A DNA stretch of 64,000 nucleotides from Microbacterium forte (lineage in GTDB: Bacteria > Actinomycetota > Actinomycetes > Actinomycetales > Microbacteriaceae). The notes beneath the pieces were generated by a model. That model searched no databases. It saw nothing but the letters and a program-made list of their open reading frames with translations, and was not told where the DNA came from. The DNA lies in contig NZ_CP116871.1 of NCBI RefSeq assembly GCF_031885415.1, forward strand, positions 2,108,001 through 2,172,000. Reading direction: 5' to 3'. Positions 40,265-49,323 of the stretch are shown here, piece by piece; the stretch's first letter is position 1; every line of letters begins with the position of its first letter. The position numbers and the translations under genes were made by a program.

Positions 40265-41235
40265 GCGAGGACCTCCTGGGCATCGAATGCGGGCGCGGTG
40301 TCCGTGAGGGCCGCGAGGTAGTGCTGGGCGTCCTGGGCGGCCGCGCAGCCCGTACCGGCTGCGGTGATGGCCTGCCGGTAGGTGTGATCGACCAGGTCGC
40401 CGGCGGCGAAGACGCCGTCGAGGGTGGTGCGGGTGGACGGGTGGACGACCCGCACATACCCGTCGGCGTCGGTGTCGACGGAGCCCGCGACGAGCTCGGA
40501 GCGCGGGTCGTGCCCGATGGCGACGAAGACCCCAGTGACGGAGAGTTCGCGCTCCGCCCCGGAGACCGTGTCGCGCAGCGTGACCGCCTCGACCTTGTCC
40601 GTCCCGAGGATGCCGGCCACTTCGCTGTTCCAGGCGACGTCGATCTTCGGGTGCTCGAGCACCCGCTGCGCCATGATCTGTGAGGCGCGGAACGTGTCGC
40701 GGCGGTGCACCACGGTGACCTTCGACGCGAACCGGGTGAGGAACAGAGCTTCCTCCATCGCCGAATCGCCACCGCCGACCACGACGATCTCCTGGTCGCG
40801 GAAGAAGAAGCCGTCGCAGGTCGCACACCAGGAGACCCCGTGGCCGGTGAGACGCTCTTCGTCGGCCAGTCCGATCTTGCGGTACGCGGACCCCATGGCG
40901 AGGATCACCGCACGCGCCAGGTACGTGTCACCCGATCCGGTGCGCACCGTCTTCACCGGCCCTGCCAGGTCGACCGCGACAGCGTCGTCGAGAAGGATGC
41001 GGGCACCGAAGCGCTCAGCCTGCGCGCGCATCGACTCCATCAACTCCGGACCCTGGACACCGTCGACGAAACCGGGGAAGTTCTCCACCTCGGTGGTTGT
41101 CATGAGCGCACCGCCGGCGGTGACGGAACCGGCAAGCACGACAGGGGCAAGGCCCGCCCGCGCCGCATACACCGCAGCCGTATACCCGGCGGGCCCGGAT
41201 CCGATGATGACTAGCTCAACCTCTTGAATCGACAT
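40261..41235 (-). CDS. trxB: Thioredoxin reductase
   Basis: A 324-residue FAD/NADPH enzyme. The FAD motif is [19 protein letters not shown] near residue 10; the redox pair is C137-A-T-C140 ([12 protein letters not shown]); the NADPH motif is [16 protein letters not shown]; the end motif is [11 protein letters not shown]. It is the first gene of the ars operon, directly behind an ArsR-type operator. Placing the reductant first makes the whole electron chain arsenic-inducible. Confidence 0.95.
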   Translation of the reverse strand: MSIQEVELVIIGSGPAGYTAAVYAARAGLAPVVLAGSVTAGGALMTTTEVENFPGFVDGVQGPELMESMRAQAERFGARILLDDAVAVDLAGPVKTVRTGSGDTYLARAVILAMGSAYRKIGLADEERLTGHGVSWCATCDGFFFRDQEIVVVGGGDSAMEEALFLTRFASKVTVVHRRDTFRASQIMAQRVLEHPKIDVAWNSEVAGILGTDKVEAVTLRDTVSGAERELSVTGVFVAIGHDPRSELVAGSVDTDADGYVRVVHPSTRTTLDGVFAAGDLVDHTYRQAITAAGTGCAAAQDAQHYLAALTDTAPAFDAQEVLA

Positions 41236-41241
41236 GCGTCT

Positions 41242-41270
41242 ATATTGACACTTATCAATGCAACGTGCAA
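41242..41270 (-). promoter_or_regulatory. ars operon promoter with ArsR-type operator
   Basis: On the minus strand TTGCAC (41265-41270) and CAATAT (41242-41247) are 17 bases apart. The perfect dyad ATTGA-N6-TCAAT at 41244-41259 covers the spacer and -10. The trxB start codon is 7 bases beyond the -10, so the transcript is leaderless or nearly so. The expected binder is the operon's ArsR-ArsC fusion. Confidence 0.7.
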
Positions 41271-41326
41271 GCCTGGTGTCATACCAACGATCCGGCGAGT
41301 GTCTCGCCGGAGGAGAGAAGGATGAC

Positions 41327-41734
41327 GTGACAGACCCTCAGACCGTGCTGTTCATCTGTACGCACAATGCGGGACGCTCGCAGCTGGGCGCGCACCTGCT
41401 GGCCCGGCATGCTGGCGATCGACTGATCGCAGACAGCGCCGGAGTGCACCCCGCTGCCGCGATCAACCCCGCGGTCGCCGCGACCCTCGACGACCTCGGC
41501 ATCGACACATCAGCGGCAGTACCGCGCGGTGTCACCCCGGACGACCTCGCGAACGCTGATGTGGTGGTGCTGATGAAGCCGGGCTTGGAACTACCCGGGC
41601 CGGTCTCCGGCGAGCTCGTGCAGTGGGAGTTCCCCGACCCTGCGGACTGGTCCGTGGACAGCGACTCGGTTCGTGACCTGCGCGATTCGGTCGATCTCAA
41701 GGTGCGGGCACTGGCAGCCCGACTGTTGGAGTAG
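41327..41734 (+). CDS. arsC: Single-cysteine arsenate reductase (mycothiol-type)
   Basis: A 135-residue low-molecular-weight phosphatase-fold protein with loop C11-THNAG-R17 and general-acid DPADW. It has no other cysteine: the relay segment reads [13 protein letters not shown] instead of MGCGDAC. That is the pattern of mycothiol/mycoredoxin-coupled ArsC in actinobacteria rather than the thioredoxin class. GTG 41327 follows a strong GGAGGAGAGAAGG. It is divergent from trxB and shares the promoter region. Confidence 0.85.
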   Translation: MTDPQTVLFICTHNAGRSQLGAHLLARHAGDRLIADSAGVHPAAAINPAVAATLDDLGIDTSAAVPRGVTPDDLANADVVVLMKPGLELPGPVSGELVQWEFPDPADWSVDSDSVRDLRDSVDLKVRALAARLLE

Positions 41735-41877
41735 CCAGGCCCCTCAAGGAAGATCCTCGCAGCGCAGGCACGCTCAACCTTCATCACCACTCCCGCCTGG
41801 GCGGTACACCTCAGAGCATGGCAGGCTTGCATCGACCTCAATACCTCTGGCCGTCGCGGCCGTCGCCTTCGGCGAGT

Positions 41878-42726
41878 TCAGACCATACCTAGACGCGTCG
41901 ACAGCTCGCGCGCAGCTCGCGAGACGAGCGCGCCAAGCGCCTCAAGGCGGTGCCCGATTCGCGCCTTCGGGGCGCTTACGTTCACGGCTGCGACGATACG
42001 TCCCGTGAAGTCGATGATCGGCGCCGAGGCTGCCACCACCCCGAACTCGAGCTCCTCGTCCGATAGCGCGTAGCCCTGCTCGCGGATACGGCCGAGTTCG
42101 GTGTGCAGGCTCGCGAGATCCGTCACCGGAGAGTTGCCCGGCGGGGGAGAGTCCAGAACCGGGAATCCGGAGGGGTCAGCCTGGTCGAAACGGCCGACGA
42201 GGGGCTGATCCTGCCCGTGGTCGTCATACCAGCGTGCGAGGGACTCCTCGTCCCAGTCGCTCAGCAGCGCACGACCCGAGGGAGTGCGCCACGCGGCCGT
42301 GGTGGTGCCCGCCCAGCCGGTCGTGCGCACGTCGTGCGGGCTCAGCTCGCTAAGCAGCGTAAGCACGTTGCCGCCGCGCAGCACGCACAGGTGACTCGTC
42401 TCGCGCGTGGACTGCACAAGTCGTCGCAGGATGCTGCGCGAGGCGTGCACGAGCGTCGACGTGGCCGTGTGCGCCGCCAGGGCGTATAGCCGCGGCCCGA
42501 GCAGGTAGCGCAGCGACTCCTCATCGCGTTCGACGAGTCCGGTCTCGGCGAGCGTCGCGAGTGTGCGTGACACGACCGCCTTGTCCCGCCCGGTGAGCTG
42601 TGCCACCTGCGAGACGCCGAGTCCGCCGGAGCGCAACGCCTCGTCGCCGCCGAGCAGCTCGAGGATCTCGATGTCGCGTCCGAGGCCGGAGGAATTGCGG
42701 CGAGGGCCGCCGGAGGTGGTGGTCAC
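41878..42726 (-). CDS. IclR-family transcriptional regulator
   Basis: A 282-residue regulator: N-terminal winged helix (GLGVSQVAQLTGRDKAVVSRTLATLAETGLVER, about 34-66) and a C-terminal effector domain (TSHLCVLRGGNVLTL, SGRALLSDW, GYALSDEELEFGVVAASAP, FTGRIVAAVNVSAP). IclR proteins sense small carbon metabolites. It is divergent from the catabolic ABC/dehydrogenase operon, so it most likely controls that operon. Confidence 0.9.
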   Translation of the reverse strand: MTTTSGGPRRNSSGLGRDIEILELLGGDEALRSGGLGVSQVAQLTGRDKAVVSRTLATLAETGLVERDEESLRYLLGPRLYALAAHTATSTLVHASRSILRRLVQSTRETSHLCVLRGGNVLTLLSELSPHDVRTTGWAGTTTAAWRTPSGRALLSDWDEESLARWYDDHGQDQPLVGRFDQADPSGFPVLDSPPPGNSPVTDLASLHTELGRIREQGYALSDEELEFGVVAASAPIIDFTGRIVAAVNVSAPKARIGHRLEALGALVSRAARELSTRLGMV

Positions 42727-42769
42727 GGTAAGAGTGTAGCGTCAGCGGTTGCCATATACACAACGCTCT

Positions 42770-42797
42770 TTGACGAAATGGCCACAAAGGCTACCGT
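42770..42797 (+). promoter_or_regulatory. Catabolic operon promoter
   Basis: TTGACG (42770-42775) and TACCGT (42792-42797) are 16 bases apart. The implied transcript start near 42803 excludes the ATG at 42778 as translation start and favours TTG 42844. IclR would bind between 42727 and 42800. Confidence 0.55.
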
Positions 42798-42843
42798 GAG
42801 TCTCATCCCCGGTACCGGCCTCAACGACGAGACAGGAGCCCTC

Positions 42844-43509
42844 TTGACCGGATTCAACTGGGAAGACCTCATGGCCTTCCTCACGCGTCGCGCGGACGAC
42901 ATTCTTGAGCTCACCCGCGATCACCTCGTCGTCGTCGTCGTCTCAGTCGTCCTCGCGGCGATTATCGGCATCGGCCTCGGCATCCTGGTCCGCAACCGTC
43001 GCATCGCCCGCACCACCGTGCTCACGGCCGCCGCTGTCGCGATCACCATCCCGTCACTCGCCCTCCTTGCCCTCCTGAGCCCCGTCCTCGGCCTCGGGTG
43101 GCTGCCGACCGTCGTCGCCCTCGTTTTCTACTCGCTGCTCCCGGTGGTGCGGAACACCGTCGTGGGACTCCGCGAAGTACCGGTCTCGGTGCTCGAGTCG
43201 GCGCGGGGCATGGGCCTCGGCCCCACCCGCATCCTCTTCACGGTGCAGCTGCCGATCGCCTGGCCGGTCATCATGACCGGCATCCGTGTCGCCGCCCAAC
43301 TCACGGTCGGGATCGCGGCGATCGCCGCCTACGTCGCCGGCCCCGGGCTCGGCGAGTACATCTTCAAGGGCCTGAGCTCGCTCGGTTCGAAGAACGCCCT
43401 CAACTACGCGCTCACGGGCACCGTCGCAGTGATCATCCTCGCGCTCGTCCTCGACGGCATCCTCGTGCTCGTCGCCCGCCTCACCACCTCAAGGGGTCTC
43501 CGTGCCTGA
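42844..43509 (+). CDS. Glycine betaine/choline-type ABC transporter permease 1
   Basis: A 221-residue permease of the OpuC/ProW group with five to six helices and the EAA-like loop ESARGMGLGPTRILFTVQLPIA near residue 140. TTG 42844 is chosen: it has GGAG five bases upstream and lies downstream of the promoter. ATG 42778 would add 22 residues but lies before the likely transcript start. It overlaps the ATPase gene by 8 bases. First gene of an eleven-gene operon. Confidence 0.85.
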   Translation: MTGFNWEDLMAFLTRRADDILELTRDHLVVVVVSVVLAAIIGIGLGILVRNRRIARTTVLTAAAVAITIPSLALLALLSPVLGLGWLPTVVALVFYSLLPVVRNTVVGLREVPVSVLESARGMGLGPTRILFTVQLPIAWPVIMTGIRVAAQLTVGIAAIAAYVAGPGLGEYIFKGLSSLGSKNALNYALTGTVAVIILALVLDGILVLVARLTTSRGLRA

Positions 43510-44539
43510 CATCACAACGAACACCGGCGTTCTCACCTCCCTCGCGGCGCAGCAGGGCGGCGTCGACATCGTCCTCGACCACATCACCAAGCAGTACCCG
43601 GGTCAGCAGAGGCCCGCCGTCGAGGACTTCTCGATGCGTGTAGAGCCCGGCGAGCTGATCATGTTCGTCGGCCCCAGCGGCTGCGGCAAGACCACGACGA
43701 TGAAGATGATCAACCGCATCATCGAGCCGACCTCCGGGTCGATCCGGATCAACGGCGATGACGTGCTGTCGCTCGACGGCAACGAGCTGCGTCGGCACAT
43801 CGGCTACGTCATCCAGCAGATCGGCCTGTTCCCGCACTTCACGATCGCCGAGAACATCGCGATCGTGCCGAAGCTGCTCGGCTGGTCCAAAGCCCGTATC
43901 GCCGAGCGCGTGGACGAGCTCCTGCGCACCGTGCAGCTCGACCCGGGCACGTTCGCACAGCGATACCCCCGTCAGCTTTCCGGCGGGCAGCAGCAGCGTG
44001 TCGGAGTGGCCCGGGCACTGGCTGCCGATCCGCCCGTCATGCTCATGGACGAGCCCTTCGGTGCGACCGACCCGATCACGCGGGAGAAGCTGCAGGCGGA
44101 GTTCCTGCGCATTCAGGCCGACATCGGCAAGACCATCATCTTCGTGACGCACGATTTCGAAGAGGCGATCCGCATGGGCGACCGCATCGCAGTGCTGAGC
44201 GATCGCAGCCAGATCGAGCAGTTCGACACTCCGGCGCGCATCCTCGCCGAGCCTGCCAACGACTATGTACGATCGTTCATCGGCGAGGGGGCCGCCCTGA
44301 AGCGTCTCGCTCTGATCCCGGTGACGGACGCGCGAATCGGATCCGCGGATGCCGCAGCCCCGGCCGTCACGGTCGACGAGCACTCCTCGCTGCGCGAGGC
44401 CCTCGACACCCTGGTGCTGACCGGCGCCGCGCGCGTCAACGTCACCCGCGCCGGGGCGGTCGTCGGCTCGATCGACCAGGCGGCCATCTCGGCAGCGCTG
44501 GGCTCCGAAGGCCCCGCGCGTCGCGCCGAGGAGGCGTGA
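43502..44539 (+). CDS. Glycine betaine/choline-type ABC transporter ATPase
   Basis: A 345-residue OpuCA-like ATPase: Walker A VGPSGCGKTTTMKMIN, Q-loop VIQQIGLFPH, signature [15 protein letters not shown], Walker B VMLMDEPFGATDP, and switch His in FVTHDFEEA. The C-terminal tail after about residue 270 is a degenerate single CBS-like segment. CBS pairs in OpuCA sense ionic strength, so osmotic control may be lost here, pointing to nutrient uptake. GTG start, overlapping both permease genes. Confidence 0.9.
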   Translation: MPDITTNTGVLTSLAAQQGGVDIVLDHITKQYPGQQRPAVEDFSMRVEPGELIMFVGPSGCGKTTTMKMINRIIEPTSGSIRINGDDVLSLDGNELRRHIGYVIQQIGLFPHFTIAENIAIVPKLLGWSKARIAERVDELLRTVQLDPGTFAQRYPRQLSGGQQQRVGVARALAADPPVMLMDEPFGATDPITREKLQAEFLRIQADIGKTIIFVTHDFEEAIRMGDRIAVLSDRSQIEQFDTPARILAEPANDYVRSFIGEGAALKRLALIPVTDARIGSADAAAPAVTVDEHSSLREALDTLVLTGAARVNVTRAGAVVGSIDQAAISAALGSEGPARRAEEA

Positions 44540-45333
44540 CCGTGACCGGCCCCCAGGTCGTGCCCTCCGCGACCACGATGCTGCGCACGCAGTCCGCGCC
44601 CCGACGCGGCATGCCCGTGCTGCTGCGCCGCCTGATGCCGCTCATCGTCGTCGCGGTCGTGCTGGTGCTCACCTACGTGTGGGTGTCGAGCCTCGACCTC
44701 GACTCGATCGAGCAGCGCACGCTCAACGCCGACTACATCACGGCCCGCATCGGCGAGCACCTCGTGCTGTCGATCATCGCCTCCGTGCTCGTGGCTGTGC
44801 TGGCGATCCCCGCCGGCATCGCGGTGAGCCGCTCCCGATCGAAGGTGTTCCGCGGCGTCGTGATCGGCATCGCGAACATCGGTCAGGCGACGCCGGCGAT
44901 CGGCGTCGTGATCCTGCTCGCAATCGTCTGGCAGACGGGATTCACGACGGCACTGCTCGCACTCGTGATCTACTCCTTCCTGCCCGTGCTGCAGAACACG
45001 ATCGCGGGCCTCGCCCAGGTCGATCCCAGCATCCGCGAGTCGGCCCGGGGCATGGGCATGACCCCGTCACAGGTTCTGCGCCGAGTGGAGCTGCCGCTCG
45101 CCTCGCCCGTGATCCTCGCGGGACTCCGCACCGCGCTCGTCTTCGCGGTCGGTGTGGCCACGGTCGCGACCTTCATCAACGCCGGCGGTCTCGGCGACAT
45201 GATCATCAACGGCCTGAAGCTGCAGCGCTATCCCGTTCTCGTCGTCGGAGCGATCCTCGTCGCCTCGATCGCCGTGCTCATCGACTGGGCCGCCGGCGTC
45301 GTGGAGGACATCGTTCGACCCAAGGGCCTCTGA
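44536..45333 (+). CDS. Glycine betaine/choline-type ABC transporter permease 2
   Basis: A 265-residue permease paralogous to the first one: EAA-like loop ESARGMGMTPSQVLRRVELPLA, and the conserved ANIGQATPAIGVVILLA. A longer N-terminal arm precedes the first helix (LIVVAVVLVLTYVWV). The two permeases would form a heterodimer with the ATPase dimer. GTG 44536 overlaps the ATPase stop. Confidence 0.9.
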   Translation: MTVTGPQVVPSATTMLRTQSAPRRGMPVLLRRLMPLIVVAVVLVLTYVWVSSLDLDSIEQRTLNADYITARIGEHLVLSIIASVLVAVLAIPAGIAVSRSRSKVFRGVVIGIANIGQATPAIGVVILLAIVWQTGFTTALLALVIYSFLPVLQNTIAGLAQVDPSIRESARGMGMTPSQVLRRVELPLASPVILAGLRTALVFAVGVATVATFINAGGLGDMIINGLKLQRYPVLVVGAILVASIAVLIDWAAGVVEDIVRPKGL

Positions 45334-45395
45334 GCACCACCACTCCACCACTAATTCACATGCACAGCACACTCCCTTCCCGAAAGGAACTTGCA

Positions 45396-46337
45396 ATGAA
45401 CACACGCACCATCGCCACCGCCTCGTTCGCCGCCATCGCCGCCGGCGCTCTGCTCCTCACCGGCTGCTCGTCCGGTGCCGGCGGAGGCTCCGGAGCCCAA
45501 GGCGACGAGCTGGAAGGTCTCACTGGCGAGATCGGCTCGAAGGACTTTTCGGAGCAGTACATCCTCGCCTACATGACGGCGGAACTGCTCAATGCGCACG
45601 GTGCCGACGTCGAGGCCAACACGAAGCTCGTCGGCTCCGCCAACGTGCGTCAGGCGCTCGAGAATGACCAGTTCCTCGGCTACTGGGAGTACACCGGCAC
45701 GTCGTGGATCACGTACAACGGCAATACGACGCCGGTGCAGGGCGCCGAGGCGCAGTTCGATGCCGTCAAGGGAGCGGACGCCGAGAACGGCATCGCGTGG
45801 CTCGACCCCGCGCCGTTCAACAACACCTACGCCTTCGCGATCCGTAAGAAGGAGGCTGACGAGCTGGGCGTGAAGACGCTGAGTGATGTCGCAGCCCTGC
45901 CGAGCGCCGATCAGACGTTCTGCATCGAGAGCGAGTTCTCGACGCGCGACGATGGCTGGCCGGGTCTCAAGGCCGCCTACGGCTTCGATGCCCCGGACTC
46001 GAACGTCACGATGCTCGACACCGGCGTCATCTACACGGCGACCCAGAAGGGCGACGACTGCAACTTCGGCGAGGTCTTCCAGACCGACGGCCGCATCCCC
46101 GCCCTCGACCTCGTGGTGATGGAAGACGACAAGGAGTTCTTCCCCAGCTACCAGGGCGGCTTCACGCTCAAGCAGAGCACCCTCGACGAGTACCCGGCGA
46201 TCGCCGACGTGCTGGCCGAGCTGAGCCCGCTGCTGACCACCGAGGTCATGCAGGAGCTCAACGCCAAGGCCGATGTCGACGGTGAGGACCCCGAGGACAT
46301 CGCGATCGACTGGCTCGAGGAGCAGGGACTCATCTGA
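45396..46337 (+). CDS. Glycine betaine/choline-type substrate-binding lipoprotein
   Basis: A 313-residue lipoprotein of the OpuAC/OpuCC family. Lipobox LLTGC with C at about residue 23, then the substrate domain (IGSKDFSEQYILAYMTAELL, GYWEYTGTSWITYNG, FCIESEFSTRDDGWPGL). These proteins bind quaternary amines through an aromatic cage; Trp and Tyr residues are present, but the ligand cannot be named. It overlaps the Fae-like gene by one base. Confidence 0.9.
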   Translation: MNTRTIATASFAAIAAGALLLTGCSSGAGGGSGAQGDELEGLTGEIGSKDFSEQYILAYMTAELLNAHGADVEANTKLVGSANVRQALENDQFLGYWEYTGTSWITYNGNTTPVQGAEAQFDAVKGADAENGIAWLDPAPFNNTYAFAIRKKEADELGVKTLSDVAALPSADQTFCIESEFSTRDDGWPGLKAAYGFDAPDSNVTMLDTGVIYTATQKGDDCNFGEVFQTDGRIPALDLVVMEDDKEFFPSYQGGFTLKQSTLDEYPAIADVLAELSPLLTTEVMQELNAKADVDGEDPEDIAIDWLEEQGLI

Positions 46338-46855
46338 TGACCTCGACCATCCAGCTCGGCGAGAGCTTCGTCGGCGACGGCGTCAACGCCGCACACATCA
46401 ACACCGTGCTCGGCCACCGCGAGGGACCTGCGGGGACGGCGTGGGCCACTGCCCTCGCCAGCCCCAGCCAGGGGCACGTGCCCTTCGTGGCGGTGCTCCG
46501 CCCCTCCCTCCCGGTGAAGCCCCTGACGCTGTTCGTCACGAAGGCCGCACCGGCGGGTGACGAGCACGGCCTCCTCATCTGGGGCCCGGCGCAGGCCGGA
46601 GTCGCTGCGGGCGTGGCCGACGCCGTCGCCGACGGTGTGATCCCGCGCGAGGCTGCCGACACGCACGCCCTCATCGCCGCAGTGTGGGTCAATCCGGCGG
46701 CCGACGACGCCGACACGGTCTACCGCAACAACCGCGAGGCGACACGCACCGCGCTCGCGAACGGCGCGGCGGGCCTGCCCAAGCTCGACGCCGTGCTGGA
46801 AGCCCGGCACGCGCCGACCAATCCGTTCTACACCCCTTCCACCGCATCCGCCTGA
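46337..46855 (+). CDS. Formaldehyde-activating enzyme (Fae) family protein
   Basis: A 172-residue protein with the Fae fold: GESFVGDGVNAAHINTVLG, GHVPFVAVLRPSLPVKPLTLFV, WGPAQAGVAAGVADAVADGVIP and YRNNREATRTAL. H20 matches the catalytic His of Fae, which joins formaldehyde to tetrahydromethanopterin in methylotrophs. Actinobacteria are not known to use that cofactor, so it may use another carrier or handle another aldehyde. It lies between a transporter and dehydrogenases, suggesting detoxification of an aldehyde released in catabolism. Confidence 0.85.
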   Translation: MTSTIQLGESFVGDGVNAAHINTVLGHREGPAGTAWATALASPSQGHVPFVAVLRPSLPVKPLTLFVTKAAPAGDEHGLLIWGPAQAGVAAGVADAVADGVIPREAADTHALIAAVWVNPAADDADTVYRNNREATRTALANGAAGLPKLDAVLEARHAPTNPFYTPSTASA

Positions 46856-46878
46856 TCCACAAAGGACACGCATCACCC

Positions 46879-47832
46879 ATGAGCTCTCCCACCCCCGTCC
46901 TCGACCCAACGCCGGTCGGGACCCGACCCACCGTCGGGTTCATCGGACTCGGCAACATGGGGTCAGGAATGACCCGCAACCTGCAGGCCGCGGGCTTCCC
47001 GCTGGTCGTGACCGATCTGCGCCGCGAGTCGGCGTCCGACCTGATCGAGGGCGGTGCCCGGTGGGCTGAGACCCCTCGCGAGGTCGCCGCCGCCAGTGAC
47101 CTCATCATCACGATGCTGCCGACGCCCAAGCACGTCGAGGCCGTCGCCTCGGGGCCTGACGGCCTCGTGGTGGGGCTGCCGGACGGCGGTACCTGGATCG
47201 ACATGTCGACCTCGGTGCCGGACGTGCTGGACGGTGTGCGCGCCGCGACCGCCGGCCGCGGACTGCACCTGCTCGACGCCCCCGTCAGTGGGATGTCAGT
47301 GGGCGCCGCGAACGGGATGCTGCAGATCTTCGTCGGTGGTGACGCCGACGATGTGCAGCGGCTGCGTCCCGTGTTCGAGGCGATGGGGGACCCGGAGCGG
47401 ATCCTGCACGTCGGCGGGCCCGGCGCAGGCTACGCCGTGAAGCTCATGATCAACCAGCTGTGGTTCTCCCACCTGGTCGCGACGGCGGAGGTGCTGTCGG
47501 TCGGCGTCGCCGCGGGGGTCGACCTTGGCGTGCTGCGGGACGCGCTCATCGCGAGCCCCGCGAACAGCACCTTCGTCTCACGCGACGTGTTGTCGATCCT
47601 CGACCACGGCGACTACGACGAGGGCTTCGCGATCGCCCTCGCCTGCAAGGACCTCGGTCTCTCCGTCGATCTGGCCCGCTCGGTCGGGATGCCGGTCGAG
47701 CTGTCCTCCCTCGTCGAGCAGATCTTCCGTCGAGCCCGCGCGAGCTACGGCGACCGCGCCGGGGAGATGACGCCCGTGCGTCTCTACGAGGAACTACTCG
47801 GCCGCGACCTCCGTCGGGAGATGCCCGCATGA
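46879..47832 (+). CDS. NAD(P)-dependent beta-hydroxyacid dehydrogenase
   Basis: A 317-residue enzyme of the 3-hydroxyisobutyrate/6-phosphogluconate family. Motifs: GFIGLGNMGSGMTRNL for the dinucleotide, LLDAPVSGMSVGAANG for substrate, and catalytic Lys in GYAVKLMINQLW. It oxidises a small hydroxyacid to a semialdehyde or reduces the reverse. The next gene, an aldehyde dehydrogenase, would take that semialdehyde. The ends overlap by 4 bases. Confidence 0.88.
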   Translation: MSSPTPVLDPTPVGTRPTVGFIGLGNMGSGMTRNLQAAGFPLVVTDLRRESASDLIEGGARWAETPREVAAASDLIITMLPTPKHVEAVASGPDGLVVGLPDGGTWIDMSTSVPDVLDGVRAATAGRGLHLLDAPVSGMSVGAANGMLQIFVGGDADDVQRLRPVFEAMGDPERILHVGGPGAGYAVKLMINQLWFSHLVATAEVLSVGVAAGVDLGVLRDALIASPANSTFVSRDVLSILDHGDYDEGFAIALACKDLGLSVDLARSVGMPVELSSLVEQIFRRARASYGDRAGEMTPVRLYEELLGRDLRREMPA

Positions 47833-49313
47833 CCGCGGCACGCGAGGCCGAGGTCATCGCCTCCGTCCCCACCGGCCTGCTGATCGGCGGTCAGTGGCGG
47901 GAAGCGACCTCCGGCCACACCTTCGAGGTGCACGACCCGTCGACGGGTGAGGTGCTCGCCCATGTCGCCGATGCGACGCCCGAGGACGGCATGGCCGCAC
48001 TCGACGCTGCTGCTGCGGCGCAGACCGCCTGGGCCGCCACTGCTCCGCGACAGCGCGGGGAGATCCTGCGCCGGGCGTTCGAGCTCGTCACGGCCCGCGC
48101 CGAGGACTTCGCACTCGTCATGACGCTCGAGATGGGCAAGCCTCTCGCCGAATCGCGCGCCGAGGTCGCGTACGGCGCCGAGTTCCTGCGCTGGTTCTCG
48201 GAAGAAGCACCCCGCATCTCCGGGCGATACGCCACCGCTCCCGACGGCCGCAACCGACTGCTCGTCGCGAAGCGACCGGTCGGTCCGAGCCTGCTCATCA
48301 CCCCGTGGAACTTCCCGCTCGCGATGGCCACGCGCAAGATCGCGCCGGCACTCGCGGCCGGCTGCACCTCGGTGCTCAAGCCCGCCGCGCTCACACCGCT
48401 CACCGCACTCCTGTTCGCCGAGGTGCTCCGCGAGGCCGGAGTGCCGGACGGCGTCGTGAACGTCATCCCCACGACCCGCGCCGGCGCGGTCACGGGCCCG
48501 CTCATCACCGACCCGCGACTGCGCAAACTCTCGTTCACCGGATCAACCGAAGTGGGGCGCCGCCTCATCGCGGACGCCGCGCACCAGGTGCTCCGCGTCT
48601 CGATGGAACTCGGAGGCAACGCCCCCTTCCTCGTGTTCGACGACGCTGACGTGGACGCCGCGGTCGAGGGTGCCCTGCTCGCAAAGCTCCGCAACGGCGG
48701 CGAGGCCTGCGTCGCCGCGAACCGCTTCCTCGTGCACGAGAGCGTGGCGGAGGAATTCACCTCGCGGCTCGTTGAACGCATGGCAGGGTACGTCAACGCC
48801 CGCGGCACCGACCCGGAGTCGACCCTCGGGCCGCTCGTGGACGAGTCGACCCGCAAGAAGGTCGCCGACCTCGTGTCCGGCGCGCTGGAGGACGGAGCGA
48901 GCATCGCACTCGGCGGCAGCATCCCCCAGGGGCGCGGCTACTTCTACCCGGCGACCGTGCTCGTGGACGTGCCGCAGGACGCCCGCATCCTCCAGGAGGA
49001 GATCTTCGGACCCGTCGCGCCCATCACCGTGTTCCGCGACGAGGACGAGGCCGTGCGCCTCGCCAACGCGAGCGAGTACGGGCTGGTGTGCTTCGCGTAC
49101 ACCCGCGACCTGAACCGGGCGCTGCGCCTCGCCGAGCGTCTGGAGACCGGCATGTTCGGCCTCAACACCGGACTCGTGTCGAACCCGGCTGCGCCGTTCG
49201 GTGGCGTCAAGCAGTCCGGCATCGGTCGCGAGGGCGGCTTCGAGGGCATCGACGAGTACCTCGAGACGACCTACATCGGCATCGCCGATCCCTTCGTCGG
49301 CACCCACTCCTGA
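47829..49313 (+). CDS. Aldehyde dehydrogenase (succinate-semialdehyde type)
   Basis: A 494-residue NAD(P)-dependent aldehyde dehydrogenase. Motifs: ITPWNFPLAMATRKIAPALAAG, FTGSTEVG, catalytic Glu in SMELGGNAPF and catalytic Cys in NGGEACVAANR. The C-terminal PFGGVKQSGIGREGG matches GabD-type enzymes. Substrate unproven; the operon suggests a semialdehyde from the preceding dehydrogenase. Confidence 0.92.
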   Translation: MTAAREAEVIASVPTGLLIGGQWREATSGHTFEVHDPSTGEVLAHVADATPEDGMAALDAAAAAQTAWAATAPRQRGEILRRAFELVTARAEDFALVMTLEMGKPLAESRAEVAYGAEFLRWFSEEAPRISGRYATAPDGRNRLLVAKRPVGPSLLITPWNFPLAMATRKIAPALAAGCTSVLKPAALTPLTALLFAEVLREAGVPDGVVNVIPTTRAGAVTGPLITDPRLRKLSFTGSTEVGRRLIADAAHQVLRVSMELGGNAPFLVFDDADVDAAVEGALLAKLRNGGEACVAANRFLVHESVAEEFTSRLVERMAGYVNARGTDPESTLGPLVDESTRKKVADLVSGALEDGASIALGGSIPQGRGYFYPATVLVDVPQDARILQEEIFGPVAPITVFRDEDEAVRLANASEYGLVCFAYTRDLNRALRLAERLETGMFGLNTGLVSNPAAPFGGVKQSGIGREGGFEGIDEYLETTYIGIADPFVGTHS

Positions 49314-49323
49314 AGGATCATCC

